A stretch of DNA of 56,843 nucleotides from Anaerolineae bacterium (GTDB taxonomy: Bacteria > Chloroflexota > Anaerolineae > Anaerolineales > E44-bin32). Both the position numbers and the translations under genes were made by a program. Where the stretch lies: NCBI GenBank assembly GCA_011174825.1, contig DUEZ01000025.1:1-56843 (forward strand), in the 5' to 3' direction. The notes under the pieces are model-generated. The model searched no databases and was not told the origin of the DNA. It saw only the letters and a program-made list of their open reading frames with translations. Shown one piece after another: positions 48,092-56,793 of the stretch. The first letter of the stretch is position 1. Every line of letters begins with the position of its first letter.

Positions 48092-49081
48092 ATGGCTTTG
48101 GACATCTTCATCATCGGTTTAGACCAGATCGGTGCTTCCATAGGTATGGCGCTCGCTCAATCCGAAATGGAGGTGAATTGCACCGGCTACGACCCCGATA
48201 ATGAAATAACCCGTCGCGCTCATCAACTCGGGGTGGTCGACCAGGTGACCTCCCACCCGGTTAAGGCGTCCAAAATCGCTGATGTTGTGGTCATTGCAAC
48301 ACCCTCAATCGATGTACGCGATTTACTCGAGACGTTGGGAGAGGTGCTCAAAGCTGGCGCAATCGTGCTCGACACAACGCCCTTCAAGGCCCATCACACG
48401 ACCTGGGCATCCGAGCTGTTGCCAGATGAACGCCACTATATTGGTGCCATGCCGATCATCGGACCGCAGGCGTTACTCGCCGAACACCCCGATCTTACAA
48501 CCCCCCGTGCGAATCTCTTCCAAGACGGTCTGCTCGCCATGGTCGTTCCACCGAAGACCTCAGAAGAGGCGGTTAACTTGGCGCTCCAATTTGCTGCCGC
48601 CATCGGAACCACTCCCTTCTTTCTCGACACGATGGAGCACGACGCCGTGATCGCCACCGTCCTTGGGCTGCCCTATTTAATGGCGGTGGCTCTGATGAAG
48701 ATGGCCACGCGTGCGCACAATTGGCGCGAGATCCAACGCCTCGCCGGCAGGCTCTTCATCAACGCGACAGACATCGATCCCTCACAGCTCGGTAAGCCGC
48801 AAGCATATACTCTCCACCTCAACCGAGATGTCGTCATCAATAAGCTGAACGAATTCATAGATGAGCTGATGGCGTTGCGCGACCTGATCACCAGGGACGA
48901 TCACACTGCTTTGGAGACCTACTTGACCGAGGCGATCAAAGCTCGGGATTCCTGGCTGGCAATTCGTCAGAGCGGGGATTGGGCAGGTCAGGACCTCAAA
49001 CCCTCTGTACCGATAGAAAGACCCAGTTTCCTAAGCCGCGCGCTCGGCTTCCGGCCCCAACGGCCAAAGGATCATAAGTAG
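48092..49081 (+). CDS. TyrA-like prephenate dehydrogenase family protein
   Basis: A 329-residue protein with an N-terminal Rossmann domain (DIFIIGLDQIGASIGMALAQ) and a helical C-terminal domain like TyrA. Two family positions are odd: where TyrA has G-x-HPM-x-G this reads GAMPIIG with no His, and the EHDxxxAxxxxLPH region ends LPYLMAVAL rather than LPH. These His residues bind substrate in studied enzymes, so prephenate activity is doubtful. GAGGTGAA precedes the start. It follows the HD gene in one operon, with no other aromatic-pathway gene. Confidence 0.7.
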   Translation: MALDIFIIGLDQIGASIGMALAQSEMEVNCTGYDPDNEITRRAHQLGVVDQVTSHPVKASKIADVVVIATPSIDVRDLLETLGEVLKAGAIVLDTTPFKAHHTTWASELLPDERHYIGAMPIIGPQALLAEHPDLTTPRANLFQDGLLAMVVPPKTSEEAVNLALQFAAAIGTTPFFLDTMEHDAVIATVLGLPYLMAVALMKMATRAHNWREIQRLAGRLFINATDIDPSQLGKPQAYTLHLNRDVVINKLNEFIDELMALRDLITRDDHTALETYLTEAIKARDSWLAIRQSGDWAGQDLKPSVPIERPSFLSRALGFRPQRPKDHK

Positions 49082-49146
49082 GGATACCCCTCGAGAACAA
49101 GCGGGAATGATTTACGGATGTTGAGAGGAAATAAAAATATCTTTAT

Positions 49147-49224
49147 GTGGGCACCAAGGCACCAAGGCACTTGGGCACTCAGGTTTTTCCCTTGGTGCCT
49201 AAGCGCCGAAGCGCTCCGGTGCCC
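49147..49224. repeat. GGGCACC-type inverted repeat
   Basis: GGGCACCAAGGCACCAAGGC, TTCCCTTGGTGCCTAAGC, CTCCGGTGCCC. It fills the gap before the GIY-YIG gene. Confidence 0.65.
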
Positions 49225-49253
49225 TTGTATTTGGCTCCCCCAGACGCTCGGCG

Positions 49254-49259
49254 TATAAT
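49254..49259 (+). promoter_or_regulatory. -10 box (TATAAT) for leaderless GIY-YIG gene
   Basis: Six bases lie between the box and the GTG at 49266. Confidence 0.55.
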
Positions 49260-49265
49260 CCTCCC

Positions 49266-49586
49266 GTGTCCGAATACTTCTGCTACATTATCGAATGTGC
49301 GGATGGAACGCTTTACACCGGAATAACGAATGACCCGGGGCGTCGATTGCGCGAGCATGAGCTGGGTCGCGGCGCACGCTATACGCGATCCCGACGCCCA
49401 CTCCACCTGGCTTATGTCGAAGAACAGCCGAATCTCAAATCCGCTATGGCACGTGAACGTGCCATCAAAGCGCTCTCCCGCGAGCGAAAATTAGCCTTGA
49501 TCTCGACCCAACCCATGGGTGAACCTGCGAAAATTGTAAGCGAGGAAACTGATGACCGAATCAGCCAAAACCGAATGGATCGATGA
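49266..49586 (+). CDS. GIY-YIG nuclease domain protein (UPF0213-like)
   Basis: A 106-residue protein with a single GIY-YIG domain ([20 protein letters not shown], then [20 protein letters not shown]), the Arg and Glu of the nuclease core being present. Stand-alone UPF0213 proteins are suspected DNA nucleases of unknown role. Starts at a GTG six bases after TATAAT, so it is leaderless. The last 35 bases overlap the start of the Kbl-like gene, which has its own ribosome site (GAGGAA) inside this gene. Confidence 0.82.
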   Translation: MSEYFCYIIECADGTLYTGITNDPGRRLREHELGRGARYTRSRRPLHLAYVEEQPNLKSAMARERAIKALSRERKLALISTQPMGEPAKIVSEETDDRISQNRMDR

Positions 49587-50742
49587 AGAGTTAACCAATT
49601 TAAAACAATCCGGGCTCTTTACAAACATACGTACCTTGAGTTCACCTCAAGGTGCATGGTTGATGGTGGACAATCAACGGGTTCTGAATTTCTGCTCGAA
49701 CAATTATTTAGGATTAGCCAATCACCCTCGCTTGGTTGAGGCGGCTCAAGAAGCGATCCGCCGTTATGGGATCGGACCTGCGGCCGTGCGTACGATCGCC
49801 GGTACGATGGACATCCACCTCGAACTCGAGCGCCGACTGGCAGTTTTTAAGGGGGTTGAGGCGGCTATCACCTTCCAATCCGGCTTCAACGCTAACCTTG
49901 CGGCAATCCCGGCGCTTGTGGGGGTGGAGGACGTCATCTACTCTGATGAACTCAATCACGCCAGCATCATCGACGGTTGCCGTTTATCACGCTCGAAGAT
50001 TCTGCGCTATGCTCACCGCAATCCAGATGACTTGAGAAACCAAATCGAGGCCAGCCAGGATGCCGGGTTCCGAAGGGCACTGATTATCACCGATGGTGTA
50101 TTCAGCATGGATGGCGATGTCGCCCCACTGGATAAGTTGTACGAGATCGCTCGTGAATTCGATTACATGTTGATGGTAGACGATGCCCATGGTGAGGGTG
50201 TGCTAGGGAAAGGCGGTCGAGGTATCGTCGATCATTTCGACCTGCATGGGAAAGTCGACATCGAGGTCGGTACCCTTTCGAAAGCGTTCGGGGTTGTTGG
50301 TGGTGTAGTCGCCGGCAGTCAGCGTATCGTGGACTGGCTTCGTCAACGGGGTCGTCCGTTCCTTTTCTCCTCCGCCATGACCGTTCCAGATGTGGCCGCC
50401 TGTCTGGCGGCGATCGATTTACTCGAAGAATCAAGCGAGTTGGTCGACCGCTTGTGGGAGAATACGGACTACTTTAAACGGGAGATGCAGGCCTTGGGAT
50501 TCGATACCGGATTGAGCACCACACCGATCACCCCGATCATGCTCGGCGAAGCTCCCTTGGCCCAGAAATTCAGCCGTCGATTGTTCGAAGAGGGCCTATT
50601 CGCCATGGCGATCGGCTTCCCCACAGTGCCACGTGGGAAAGCACGAATACGGGTGATGATCTCCGCGGCCCATAGCCAAGAAGACCTTAACCAGGGGTTG
50701 AATGTCTTTGAGAAAGTGGGACGTGAATTGGGCGTGATTTAG
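49552..50742 (+). CDS. glycine C-acetyltransferase/AOS-family PLP enzyme (kbl/bioF-like)
   Basis: A 396-residue alpha-oxoamine synthase. PLP lysine is Lys244 in [18 protein letters not shown]; other family positions include [20 protein letters not shown], the Asp/His pair [17 protein letters not shown] and [17 protein letters not shown]. It resembles 2-amino-3-ketobutyrate CoA ligase (Kbl) more than BioF, since no biotin gene is near, but no threonine dehydrogenase is near either. A strong hairpin follows at 50831. Confidence 0.82.
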   Translation: MTESAKTEWIDEELTNLKQSGLFTNIRTLSSPQGAWLMVDNQRVLNFCSNNYLGLANHPRLVEAAQEAIRRYGIGPAAVRTIAGTMDIHLELERRLAVFKGVEAAITFQSGFNANLAAIPALVGVEDVIYSDELNHASIIDGCRLSRSKILRYAHRNPDDLRNQIEASQDAGFRRALIITDGVFSMDGDVAPLDKLYEIAREFDYMLMVDDAHGEGVLGKGGRGIVDHFDLHGKVDIEVGTLSKAFGVVGGVVAGSQRIVDWLRQRGRPFLFSSAMTVPDVAACLAAIDLLEESSELVDRLWENTDYFKREMQALGFDTGLSTTPITPIMLGEAPLAQKFSRRLFEEGLFAMAIGFPTVPRGKARIRVMISAAHSQEDLNQGLNVFEKVGRELGVI

Positions 50743-50830
50743 CGTACAACACGTGCGCTGCATCGATACGATAATGATGGATTACTGTCATTAGAATTAC
50801 CTTGACGTAGCTCAAGGTCCCAATAAATAT

Positions 50831-50866
50831 TGTGCCCGTGAGTTGACACGGGCACATTCCCATTTT
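50831..50866 (+). terminator. intrinsic terminator
   Basis: TGTGCCCGTG-AGTTGA-CACGGGCACA, ten perfect pairs, then TTCCCATTTT; ends the kbl-like transcript. Confidence 0.75.
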
Positions 50867-50916
50867 ATGGATCTACAAGTGGGAGGCATGCGGAAGCGAT
50901 AGAGTTTGGCTAGCGA

Positions 50917-51138
50917 TTAACGGAAGGGATCATATCCCGGTAGCGTCCCTGCCCAATGACAAGTCGGTTTATCGAGCTGGTTACATTCCATGCCCTTCGA
51001 ACAACGACGTCCTACAATACGCGGAGGTTGATCGGGTAAGAGCTCGGACGGATAAACCAACTTGAACTCCAGCGCGACCTCTTCATCGATCCTCTCGCAA
51101 ACTTGTCTTTTAACTGTCCGCCAAGTTACCCAGGGCAT
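50917..51138 (-). CDS. hypothetical cysteine-containing small protein
   Basis: A 73-residue protein that I do not recognise. It begins MPWVTWRTVKRQVCERIDEE and ends RRCSKGMECNQLDKPTCHWA then GTLPGYDPFR. Four Cys and one His in the second half could bind a metal, but the spacing is not a classic zinc knuckle. The start has a good ribosome site (GGAGGTGA). Single gene; function unknown. Confidence 0.55.
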   Translation of the reverse strand: MPWVTWRTVKRQVCERIDEEVALEFKLVYPSELLPDQPPRIVGRRCSKGMECNQLDKPTCHWAGTLPGYDPFR

Positions 51139-51625
51139 GCCTCACCTCCACTTTCACATCCTTCTTGCCAACATAAATATACCCAAGATAGGTGAATTTG
51201 CGAAGTGCTGACTGTCATCGTCCAAATAAGATGAAATACCTCTGGATTGTTTTTCAAATGGGTTCGCGAACCGCCCCTACATGATAATCCTGATCCAACA
51301 CCCACGCCGGATATCACGGACAAAGAATTAAAAAAGCCCTGGCCGTAGGGATGATTGAATACATCGTGGAATTCCGATGTGCGATGAGCCAGGGCAAGCT
51401 TTAATTGTAACCCAATTTATAAAATCCGCCACTGACTCCCGGGAACACCTGTGCGTCTCTCGAAATGGTGCACTTCCGCACTATGTGAACTGAACAAGGA
51501 CTGTATGGCTTCTCCACGGCCTAGTCTGATTTCGATATCAATCAAAATGCATCCCCGGACAAACTCGGGGAAAACGTGACACAAAAGCTGATCGATCGCT
51601 CTCAGATCCAGGGGCGAAAAGAAGA
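51139..51625. other. gene-free stretch with a repeat and a structured hairpin
   Basis: About 490 bases between two minus-strand genes. It holds the GTAGGGGC-type half repeat at 51261-51281 (GGTTCGCGAACCGCCCCTAC) and the structured terminator at 51331-51397. Nothing else found. Confidence 0.45.
51331..51397 (-). terminator. structured terminator, or attenuator, on the minus strand
   Basis: Minus-strand GCCCTGGC ... GCCAGGGC (8 pairs) with an inner hairpin ACATCG/CGATGT, followed by six T residues. It probably ends the transcript from 51943, but is 190 bases upstream of the gene at 51138 and could also be a leader element for it. Confidence 0.55.
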
Positions 51626-51943
51626 TCAGAATTGGAATGTGGGGCGTATGGGCACGATTTTGCGTTCGTAGTTGACGACGTAATCCTGCAATCGGGTCTC
51701 AAGATCTTGGAAGATGTCAGAGGCCAGAATACGCGCGAGTGTGTCTCGATCTCGAGCCAGGAAACCGGCCATCCGCAAAGGGTATGCGCCGTAAGCCGTA
51801 TGCCAAGCTTCACACATCGTTAGCCCCATGTGTTCAAGCGCGGGGATTAATTCTCCCTGAACGTAAAGTAAATACGCCTCTCGGCGTCCGGGGAGCGGAT
51901 CATAGATAAGGAGCAGCTTTACGGGATGGTTGTTGACTTCCAT
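51626..51943 (-). CDS. small NIPSNAP-like ferredoxin-fold protein
   Basis: A 105-residue protein with an alternating beta-alpha-beta pattern: VKLLLIYDPLPGRREAYLLY, LIPALEHMGLTMCEAWHTAY and ILASDIFQDLETRLQDYVVN. This is the profile of NIPSNAP/dimeric alpha-beta barrel proteins, which lack an assigned function. I start at the ATG at 51943; the longer frame upstream covers the last part of amrS. The ribosome site is weak. It follows amrS by 37 bases in the same direction and may form a unit with it. Confidence 0.6.
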   Translation of the reverse strand: MEVNNHPVKLLLIYDPLPGRREAYLLYVQGELIPALEHMGLTMCEAWHTAYGAYPLRMAGFLARDRDTLARILASDIFQDLETRLQDYVVNYERKIVPIRPTFQF

Positions 51944-51980
51944 GATGTTGGTTAGCTCCCTGTGCGCGTCCAGAGGAACT

Positions 51981-53108
51981 TTATCGAACCGACCTCGGTC
52001 TGCGAGAGAAGAGATCGTCAACAGCTCCCAAACGGACCTCGCTCGCGGACAATGGCCAAATTCCTGCAATTTCTGTACCACACTGTGGACAGGCTCCATC
52101 GTCCGTCAGATGATAACTCAAGATCACATATCCTAATCGCTCGATCAAACGCTTATTACAACTGGGACAGAAAGTATGCTCATACTCTCCAACTCGCCCG
52201 GGTAAATTTCCTGCGTAGACATAGTGTAAACCAGCCTCTTGTCCAATCTCGGCTGCTCGTATCAACGCCGCAGATGTGGTGTTTTCTGGATCGGTCATCT
52301 TGTAATTCTTACGAAAAGCCGACACATGCCACGGGATGTCCGCTGAAATCGAGGCGATGAAGCGCGCAGCATCCATCAACTCCTCCGTGCTGTCGTTGAA
52401 GCCCGGGACGACCAATGTGACAACCTCAACCCAAATCTCTCGCTCGTACGCAAGGCGGATCGTGTCAAGCACATTCTGCAGCACACCGCCTAGACGACGG
52501 TATTGCCGATCCTGCATCGTTTTCAGGTCGACCTTAAAGCCAACAAGATAAGGGTTGAGGTAGTCCAACACCTCCGGCGTGGCGTTGCCATTGGAGATGT
52601 AGACGCACTTCAGGTCAGCAGCGACGGCTTTCTCAAACACCGCCGCCGCCCACTCAGAGGTGATCAAGGGTTCGTTGTACGACGAACCGACCACCTTAGC
52701 GCCCATCTCCAAGCCATGACGTACCATGTCCTCAGGTGTTACTTGTTGGATGTAAGCGCCGGCGACATCAGATGCCGGATCACGTAACGCCTGGGAACTT
52801 ACCCAATTCTGACAATAGTCACAATGAAAATCACAACCCAGCATTCCGAAAGTCAGCGTGTCAGAGCCGGGTAGGAGGTGATAAAAAGGTTTCTTCTCCG
52901 TGGGATCAGACTGGAGAGCTGCAACATACCCCCAGGGTACATACAGGACGCCCTCCCGATTAAACCTCACTTTGCAAATGCCGCGCCGTCCCGGACGGAT
53001 CAGGCATCGATGGCCACATGCGTTACATCGCACGTCGCCGTTCTCAAGATGCTCGTATAACTCCCCCTCAACGGTCATCGAATCGAGTAGATCAGCCAGC
53101 ATTGTCAT
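51981..53108 (-). CDS. amrS: AmmeMemoRadiSam system radical SAM enzyme
   Basis: A 375-residue radical SAM protein. The cluster motif CxxxCxxC is Cys92, Cys96 and Cys99 in LGCDFHCDYCQNW, with a Cys-rich N-terminus (Cys28, 31, 35, 45) and another at the C-terminus (CPSC, CPQC). It matches AmrS from the AmmeMemoRadiSam system, where Memo and AMMECR1 domains are usual partners; neither is nearby. The chemistry of AmrS is not settled. A TATAAT lies 14 bases before the ATG. Divergent from mobA, with a 61-base gap. Confidence 0.85.
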   Translation of the reverse strand: MTMLADLLDSMTVEGELYEHLENGDVRCNACGHRCLIRPGRRGICKVRFNREGVLYVPWGYVAALQSDPTEKKPFYHLLPGSDTLTFGMLGCDFHCDYCQNWVSSQALRDPASDVAGAYIQQVTPEDMVRHGLEMGAKVVGSSYNEPLITSEWAAAVFEKAVAADLKCVYISNGNATPEVLDYLNPYLVGFKVDLKTMQDRQYRRLGGVLQNVLDTIRLAYEREIWVEVVTLVVPGFNDSTEELMDAARFIASISADIPWHVSAFRKNYKMTDPENTTSAALIRAAEIGQEAGLHYVYAGNLPGRVGEYEHTFCPSCNKRLIERLGYVILSYHLTDDGACPQCGTEIAGIWPLSASEVRLGAVDDLFSRRPRSVR

Positions 53109-53122
53109 CTCGGTTCGGCCGA

Positions 53123-53128
53123 ATTATA
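53123..53128 (-). promoter_or_regulatory. -10 box (TATAAT) for amrS
   Basis: TATAAT on the minus strand, 14 bases before the amrS ATG; short leader without a ribosome site. Confidence 0.5.
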
Positions 53129-53157
53129 ACACCCTCACGGCTCACATCTCCGAGGGG

Positions 53158-53163
53158 TACAAT
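53158..53163 (+). promoter_or_regulatory. -10 box (TACAAT) for leaderless mobA
   Basis: TACAAT six bases before the mobA ATG, so the message should begin at the start codon. The amrS and mobA boxes are only 29 bases apart on opposite strands. Confidence 0.5.
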
Positions 53164-53169
53164 AAGCCC

Positions 53170-53772
53170 ATGTTGACGATTGCCATTCAGGCAGGTGGAG
53201 ATTCCCAGCGCATGGGAGGCGATAAGGCGCTTCTCCCACTCGCGGGCAAGCCCTTAATCGAACACTTGCTCATGCGCGTCAAAGACCTTGGAGAGGACAT
53301 CCTGGTTACAACCAACCGACCACGGGACTACGCTTTCCTTGGTGTCAGACTGGTCTCCGACCCTGTCCCTGGTTTAGGCGTGCTTAACGGGTTACACGTC
53401 GCCTTAGATGCCGCCCTCGGGAAATCCGTTCTTGTTCTCGCCTGCGATATGCCCTTTGTGAGTCGACCCCTGGTAGAGCATTTGGTCAGCCTGGCGACTC
53501 GGGCTGATGTGGTGGTCCCGTACCACGACAGCGGATTCGAGCCTTTGCACGCCATTTACGCGAAGCCGGCATGTTTACCCGCCATCGGAGCTGCATTGGC
53601 AGCTGGGGAAAAGCGCCTGACCAGCTTTTACCCCATGGTCGAGGTCCTACCTGTCGAGGGGAGCGATCTTTCTCGTCTAGATCCTAGAGGGTTGAGCTTC
53701 TTCAACGTCAATACGCTGGAAGATCTGGCACAAGCCGAGCGGATATGGTCTGAAGGTGAGATGGGAGGATAA
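53170..53772 (+). CDS. mobA: molybdenum cofactor guanylyltransferase
   Basis: A 200-residue nucleotidyltransferase that adds GMP to molybdopterin. The N-terminal signature is IQAGGDSQRMGGDKALLPLA (the family motif LAGGxSxRMGxDK with Gln in place of Leu). The Asp of the active site is in VLACDMPFVSRPLVEH, and SFFNVNTLEDL near the C-terminus is the closing motif. The start at 53170 follows TACAAT; a 290-codon frame upstream is not needed. No other molybdopterin gene is in the window. Confidence 0.85.
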   Translation: MLTIAIQAGGDSQRMGGDKALLPLAGKPLIEHLLMRVKDLGEDILVTTNRPRDYAFLGVRLVSDPVPGLGVLNGLHVALDAALGKSVLVLACDMPFVSRPLVEHLVSLATRADVVVPYHDSGFEPLHAIYAKPACLPAIGAALAAGEKRLTSFYPMVEVLPVEGSDLSRLDPRGLSFFNVNTLEDLAQAERIWSEGEMGG

Positions 53773-53782
53773 GTAAATAGGT

Positions 53783-53910
53783 GTAGGGGCGGTTCGCGAA
53801 CCCGTCGCAGATTGTGCTTCACTTCTTGTAGGGGCGGGGTTATCCCGCCCCTACAGCGTTGTAAATCATACCTCACCGCTTGTAGGGGCGAGGGCCGGTC
53901 GCCCCTACAT
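53783..53910. repeat. GTAGGGGC-type repeat, three units
   Basis: Three GTAGGGGCG...CGCCCCTAC units joined by linkers; one linker (ATTGTGCTTCACTTCTTG) is shared with 45460. Confidence 0.75.
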
Positions 53911-53928
53911 TCTTAGAATTCCAATGCC

Positions 53929-55914
53929 CTAACGGTAAAAGTCAAAGCTGTAGGTTGCGGGCTCACGGGTGAAACGCGCCGTGCCCACGACCACCAGGAC
54001 CGCCACCTCACCCTCCTCGGCGAGATCCAAGGGGATGTCCGCCAAGTTGTTGACACCCAAAGGTATGTGCTCAACCGTGGTTGTATCCCCGATGGTGATA
54101 AGCGCCAAGCGGAAGGTCTGGGGTAAAACGTTCTGTACCCTTACAAACCCGTCCGCTACCCATCCGCCATCGTCCGTCTCAAAATCGGTGAAGTAATCGA
54201 TCTCCGGGATGGCGATGTCGTCGATCAGCATGCCTTCTCCATGCAACGAGGCATCGGTGATGTACTCGAATCGGATTTGCACCTCTTTCCCAGCAAACTG
54301 GGAGAGATCGACACGCTCTTCGATCCACTCAGATCCGTGCGGGTTATCGGTATAGCCCCATCCATAACTATTTCCATGTGGATTCCTGTCCGTGCCAGAA
54401 GGTGTGTTTAAGATCTCCCAGTGTTCCCCACCCAACGAGGCCTCGACATAGGCGTAATCGTAATCCTTCTCGATGTCGTACCAGGTCTGGAAGGTCAAGT
54501 TGAGAGGACCGTTATATTGCGTGAAGTCGAAGGTCTGCGTCAGGGTCATGTCGGAGGAGTCCCCCTTGTTCGACCAGAACGCGTACGCGCCCGAGTACGG
54601 ATCGGTGGGAACGAGCTTGGTCTGGACCGAGCCATCAAAGTGCAGCGTTTGCTGCCCAGGGCAGATGATGCGGATGTAATCCACCCCATATTGGTGGACC
54701 TCACGTTCCCTCGAGCCCTGATCACAATCCTCAACGGTTTCGGTCTCATGGAAAGGTGGGCTATCAAGGTAGTTGATATAGCTGTACCGACCATCAGCCA
54801 CCTCGAGATCGTCCACAAAGTTGGTGATCGCCCAATCCATCACGAGCTTGTCTGCGTTAATCGGCTGGTCGGTGATCGGGTCCACCGCACCGAGGTCCTG
54901 CAGAACATGGTCGATGCTGGTCAGCCCGTTGGCAGGATGTGCCACCAAAGCCTGCGTCGCTTCCTCTCCGAACCGATCGAGGAAGTAAGTGACGAAGAGG
55001 AACGAGGCGCCATAATGTCGAAAGTTGTCCTCCTCCGCGTCAGACCAGGTGTTCAACTGAATGTCGGGATTTACCGAATATGCCCAATCGAAACCTCCAA
55101 CCGGGTAGCCGTTCAGGAATTCGGCAAGTTGAGAGAACCCCTCGTTCAACCACGTCGTTTCGTTGCGATCGAGGTTCCAGTGGATCATATGCTGAAATTC
55201 ATGTGCCAGTGTGCTCAGAGTGAAAAGCGAACCAATCTTAAGGTTATCGCTATTGAGGACGAACATCTCGTGCGCGTTAGAGTATTCGTGCGCCAATGGG
55301 TGCATTTCATCGGCGGACGAGAAATAACCTGCGATGTGGATGCCCAAGCGGTGAGCGAAGAGGACATAGATGTGTGGATCACCGTCGATCCCCGGTGACC
55401 ATTCATTACCAAAGAATGTTCGACCAGTCACAAAAATCTTGTTTTCAAAGGTTTCGGCTAACTCCTCAAGGTCACTCTGATCAAAATCGACGCCATCAGC
55501 CACCCAAAAATACGCATGGTCAGTCACGAAATGCAAGGTGGCCGACAGTTCAAATGTCTCGTCATGAGCATCAATAACCCAGAATACATCTCGCGCACCC
55601 ACCCCCAATGGGATCACTGGCGGCTCAAGAGTGGGAGGCACATCTCCAACCCCCTTAAATCGTTGCGCTAATCCAAGCGGATCATTGATAGAGACATCGG
55701 TATTTTCTAAGATCCCCAGAGTCTCAGAATCAATAAAAAATGGCGTGACGGTTGGGGTCAATTCCAACGTCGTCGTCTGCTCAGGTCTGAAGGTTTTCGT
55801 AGGAGGAGATAGTGGTGTTGACGTAGGTATATTGGTGGGTGTCTCTTGAGGACCACATGCGGCAATCAACACGATAAAAAGGGAAATGGACAGGAAAGTG
55901 TAGCAAGTTTTAAT
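53929..55914 (-). CDS. lipoprotein zinc metalloprotease with MAM/immune-inhibitor-A-like C-terminus
   Basis: A 661-residue surface protease if started at 55914. The start region reads KTCYTFLSISLFIVLIAAC, a good lipoprotein signal with lipobox LIAAC, but its first codon would be ATT following AGAGGA; a GTG at 55872 leaves only three residues before the Cys. Then comes a Thr/Pro-rich linker. The zinc site is HEFQH in LAHEFQHMIHWNLDRNETTW, followed by LNEGFSQLAEF. Residues about 400-600 resemble the immune-inhibitor-A/MAM-like beta domain. It probably degrades secreted protein. Confidence 0.8.
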   Translation of the reverse strand: MKTCYTFLSISLFIVLIAACGPQETPTNIPTSTPLSPPTKTFRPEQTTTLELTPTVTPFFIDSETLGILENTDVSINDPLGLAQRFKGVGDVPPTLEPPVIPLGVGARDVFWVIDAHDETFELSATLHFVTDHAYFWVADGVDFDQSDLEELAETFENKIFVTGRTFFGNEWSPGIDGDPHIYVLFAHRLGIHIAGYFSSADEMHPLAHEYSNAHEMFVLNSDNLKIGSLFTLSTLAHEFQHMIHWNLDRNETTWLNEGFSQLAEFLNGYPVGGFDWAYSVNPDIQLNTWSDAEEDNFRHYGASFLFVTYFLDRFGEEATQALVAHPANGLTSIDHVLQDLGAVDPITDQPINADKLVMDWAITNFVDDLEVADGRYSYINYLDSPPFHETETVEDCDQGSREREVHQYGVDYIRIICPGQQTLHFDGSVQTKLVPTDPYSGAYAFWSNKGDSSDMTLTQTFDFTQYNGPLNLTFQTWYDIEKDYDYAYVEASLGGEHWEILNTPSGTDRNPHGNSYGWGYTDNPHGSEWIEERVDLSQFAGKEVQIRFEYITDASLHGEGMLIDDIAIPEIDYFTDFETDDGGWVADGFVRVQNVLPQTFRLALITIGDTTTVEHIPLGVNNLADIPLDLAEEGEVAVLVVVGTARFTREPATYSFDFYR

Positions 55915-56297
55915 AGTATTTAGTCCTCTTTCAATCCCAGGGAATGCGTTCCCAAGATTAGAAATGCGTGATACCGAGGCGAGCTAATATCGGACAACAT
56001 ACACTTAATAAAGCATAATGGCACAAATGGTACTTCAACCATCGATTTTCAGGCTCATAGGTAACAAAACAAGCCCGCGGCATTATACCATTGTGACCCA
56101 AGACGTAAGGCATGGATGGTCTTAGATACACTAAGAGACTCATCTCTCTATGACCAACAAGCTATCCACCCCAGCCCAGGTGACCTTCCACAGGCTGACG
56201 AGGTGACGGTCGTCGCCCAGGAGAGGACAGATTCCACTTAGAAGCCGAGTATGGCGGCCGTAAACTGATTACACTTGAGGTGCAAACCGGTCTGTTC
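55915..56297. other. divergent intergenic region
   Basis: No gene, hairpin or repeat that I can support in about 380 bases. It must hold the promoters of the metalloprotease and of the cyclic-nucleotide-binding gene. Confidence 0.35.
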
Positions 56298-56765
56298 ATG
56301 GAGACACTCGAATCTATTCCTCTCTTCCAGGGATTGGACCCCCAAGATCTTAGCCTGCTGTCGGAACGATTGCAGACCGATTCATTCTCCGAAGGTGAGG
56401 TCATCTTTGGCCAGGGGGATCGCGCCGATAGGCTCTATGTGCTCATCTCTGGACAGGTTGCGATCCAGTTCAAGCCCGAGGATGGGGATACGATCACGGT
56501 GACCGAGATCACGGAGGGGGGTGTCTTTGGCTGGTCATCGGCGCTAGGACGACAGACTTTCACTTCTTGTGCCGTGTGCTTAGAGGAGAGCAAAACGCTT
56601 AGCATACTTGGTGATGAACTCCGTGAGCTGTGTGAGTCCCACCCTGAGACCGGCGTCATTATCCTCGAGCGGCTAGCCGAGGTGATCGCCTCACGGCTGC
56701 GCAATGCCCATGCGCATGTGGTCGAGATGCTCCAACAGGGCATGCGGACGACAATCGAACCGTGA
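56298..56765 (+). CDS. cyclic nucleotide-binding domain protein
   Basis: A 155-residue CRP-type beta-barrel domain without a DNA-binding part. Features are LESIPLFQGLDPQDLSLLSE, then GEVIFGQGDRADRLYVLISG and GGVFGWSSALGRQTFTSCAV, the phosphate-binding cassette. The helix after the barrel (ILERLAEVIASRLRNAHAHV) would end in a dimer helix. A GTG at 56280 is the alternative start. It is followed 28 bases on by a second gene of the same direction, so the pair may be a sensor with its output. Confidence 0.78.
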   Translation: METLESIPLFQGLDPQDLSLLSERLQTDSFSEGEVIFGQGDRADRLYVLISGQVAIQFKPEDGDTITVTEITEGGVFGWSSALGRQTFTSCAVCLEESKTLSILGDELRELCESHPETGVIILERLAEVIASRLRNAHAHVVEMLQQGMRTTIEP

Positions 56766-56793
56766 GAGGTTCACCCATATACTGGAGGTAAGA

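Noticed and set aside
54421..55398. 325-codon plus-strand open frame antisense to the metalloprotease
   Set aside because: Long, but it mirrors the protease codons, has no recognisable domain and no ribosome site. The minus-strand protein has a clear zinc motif.
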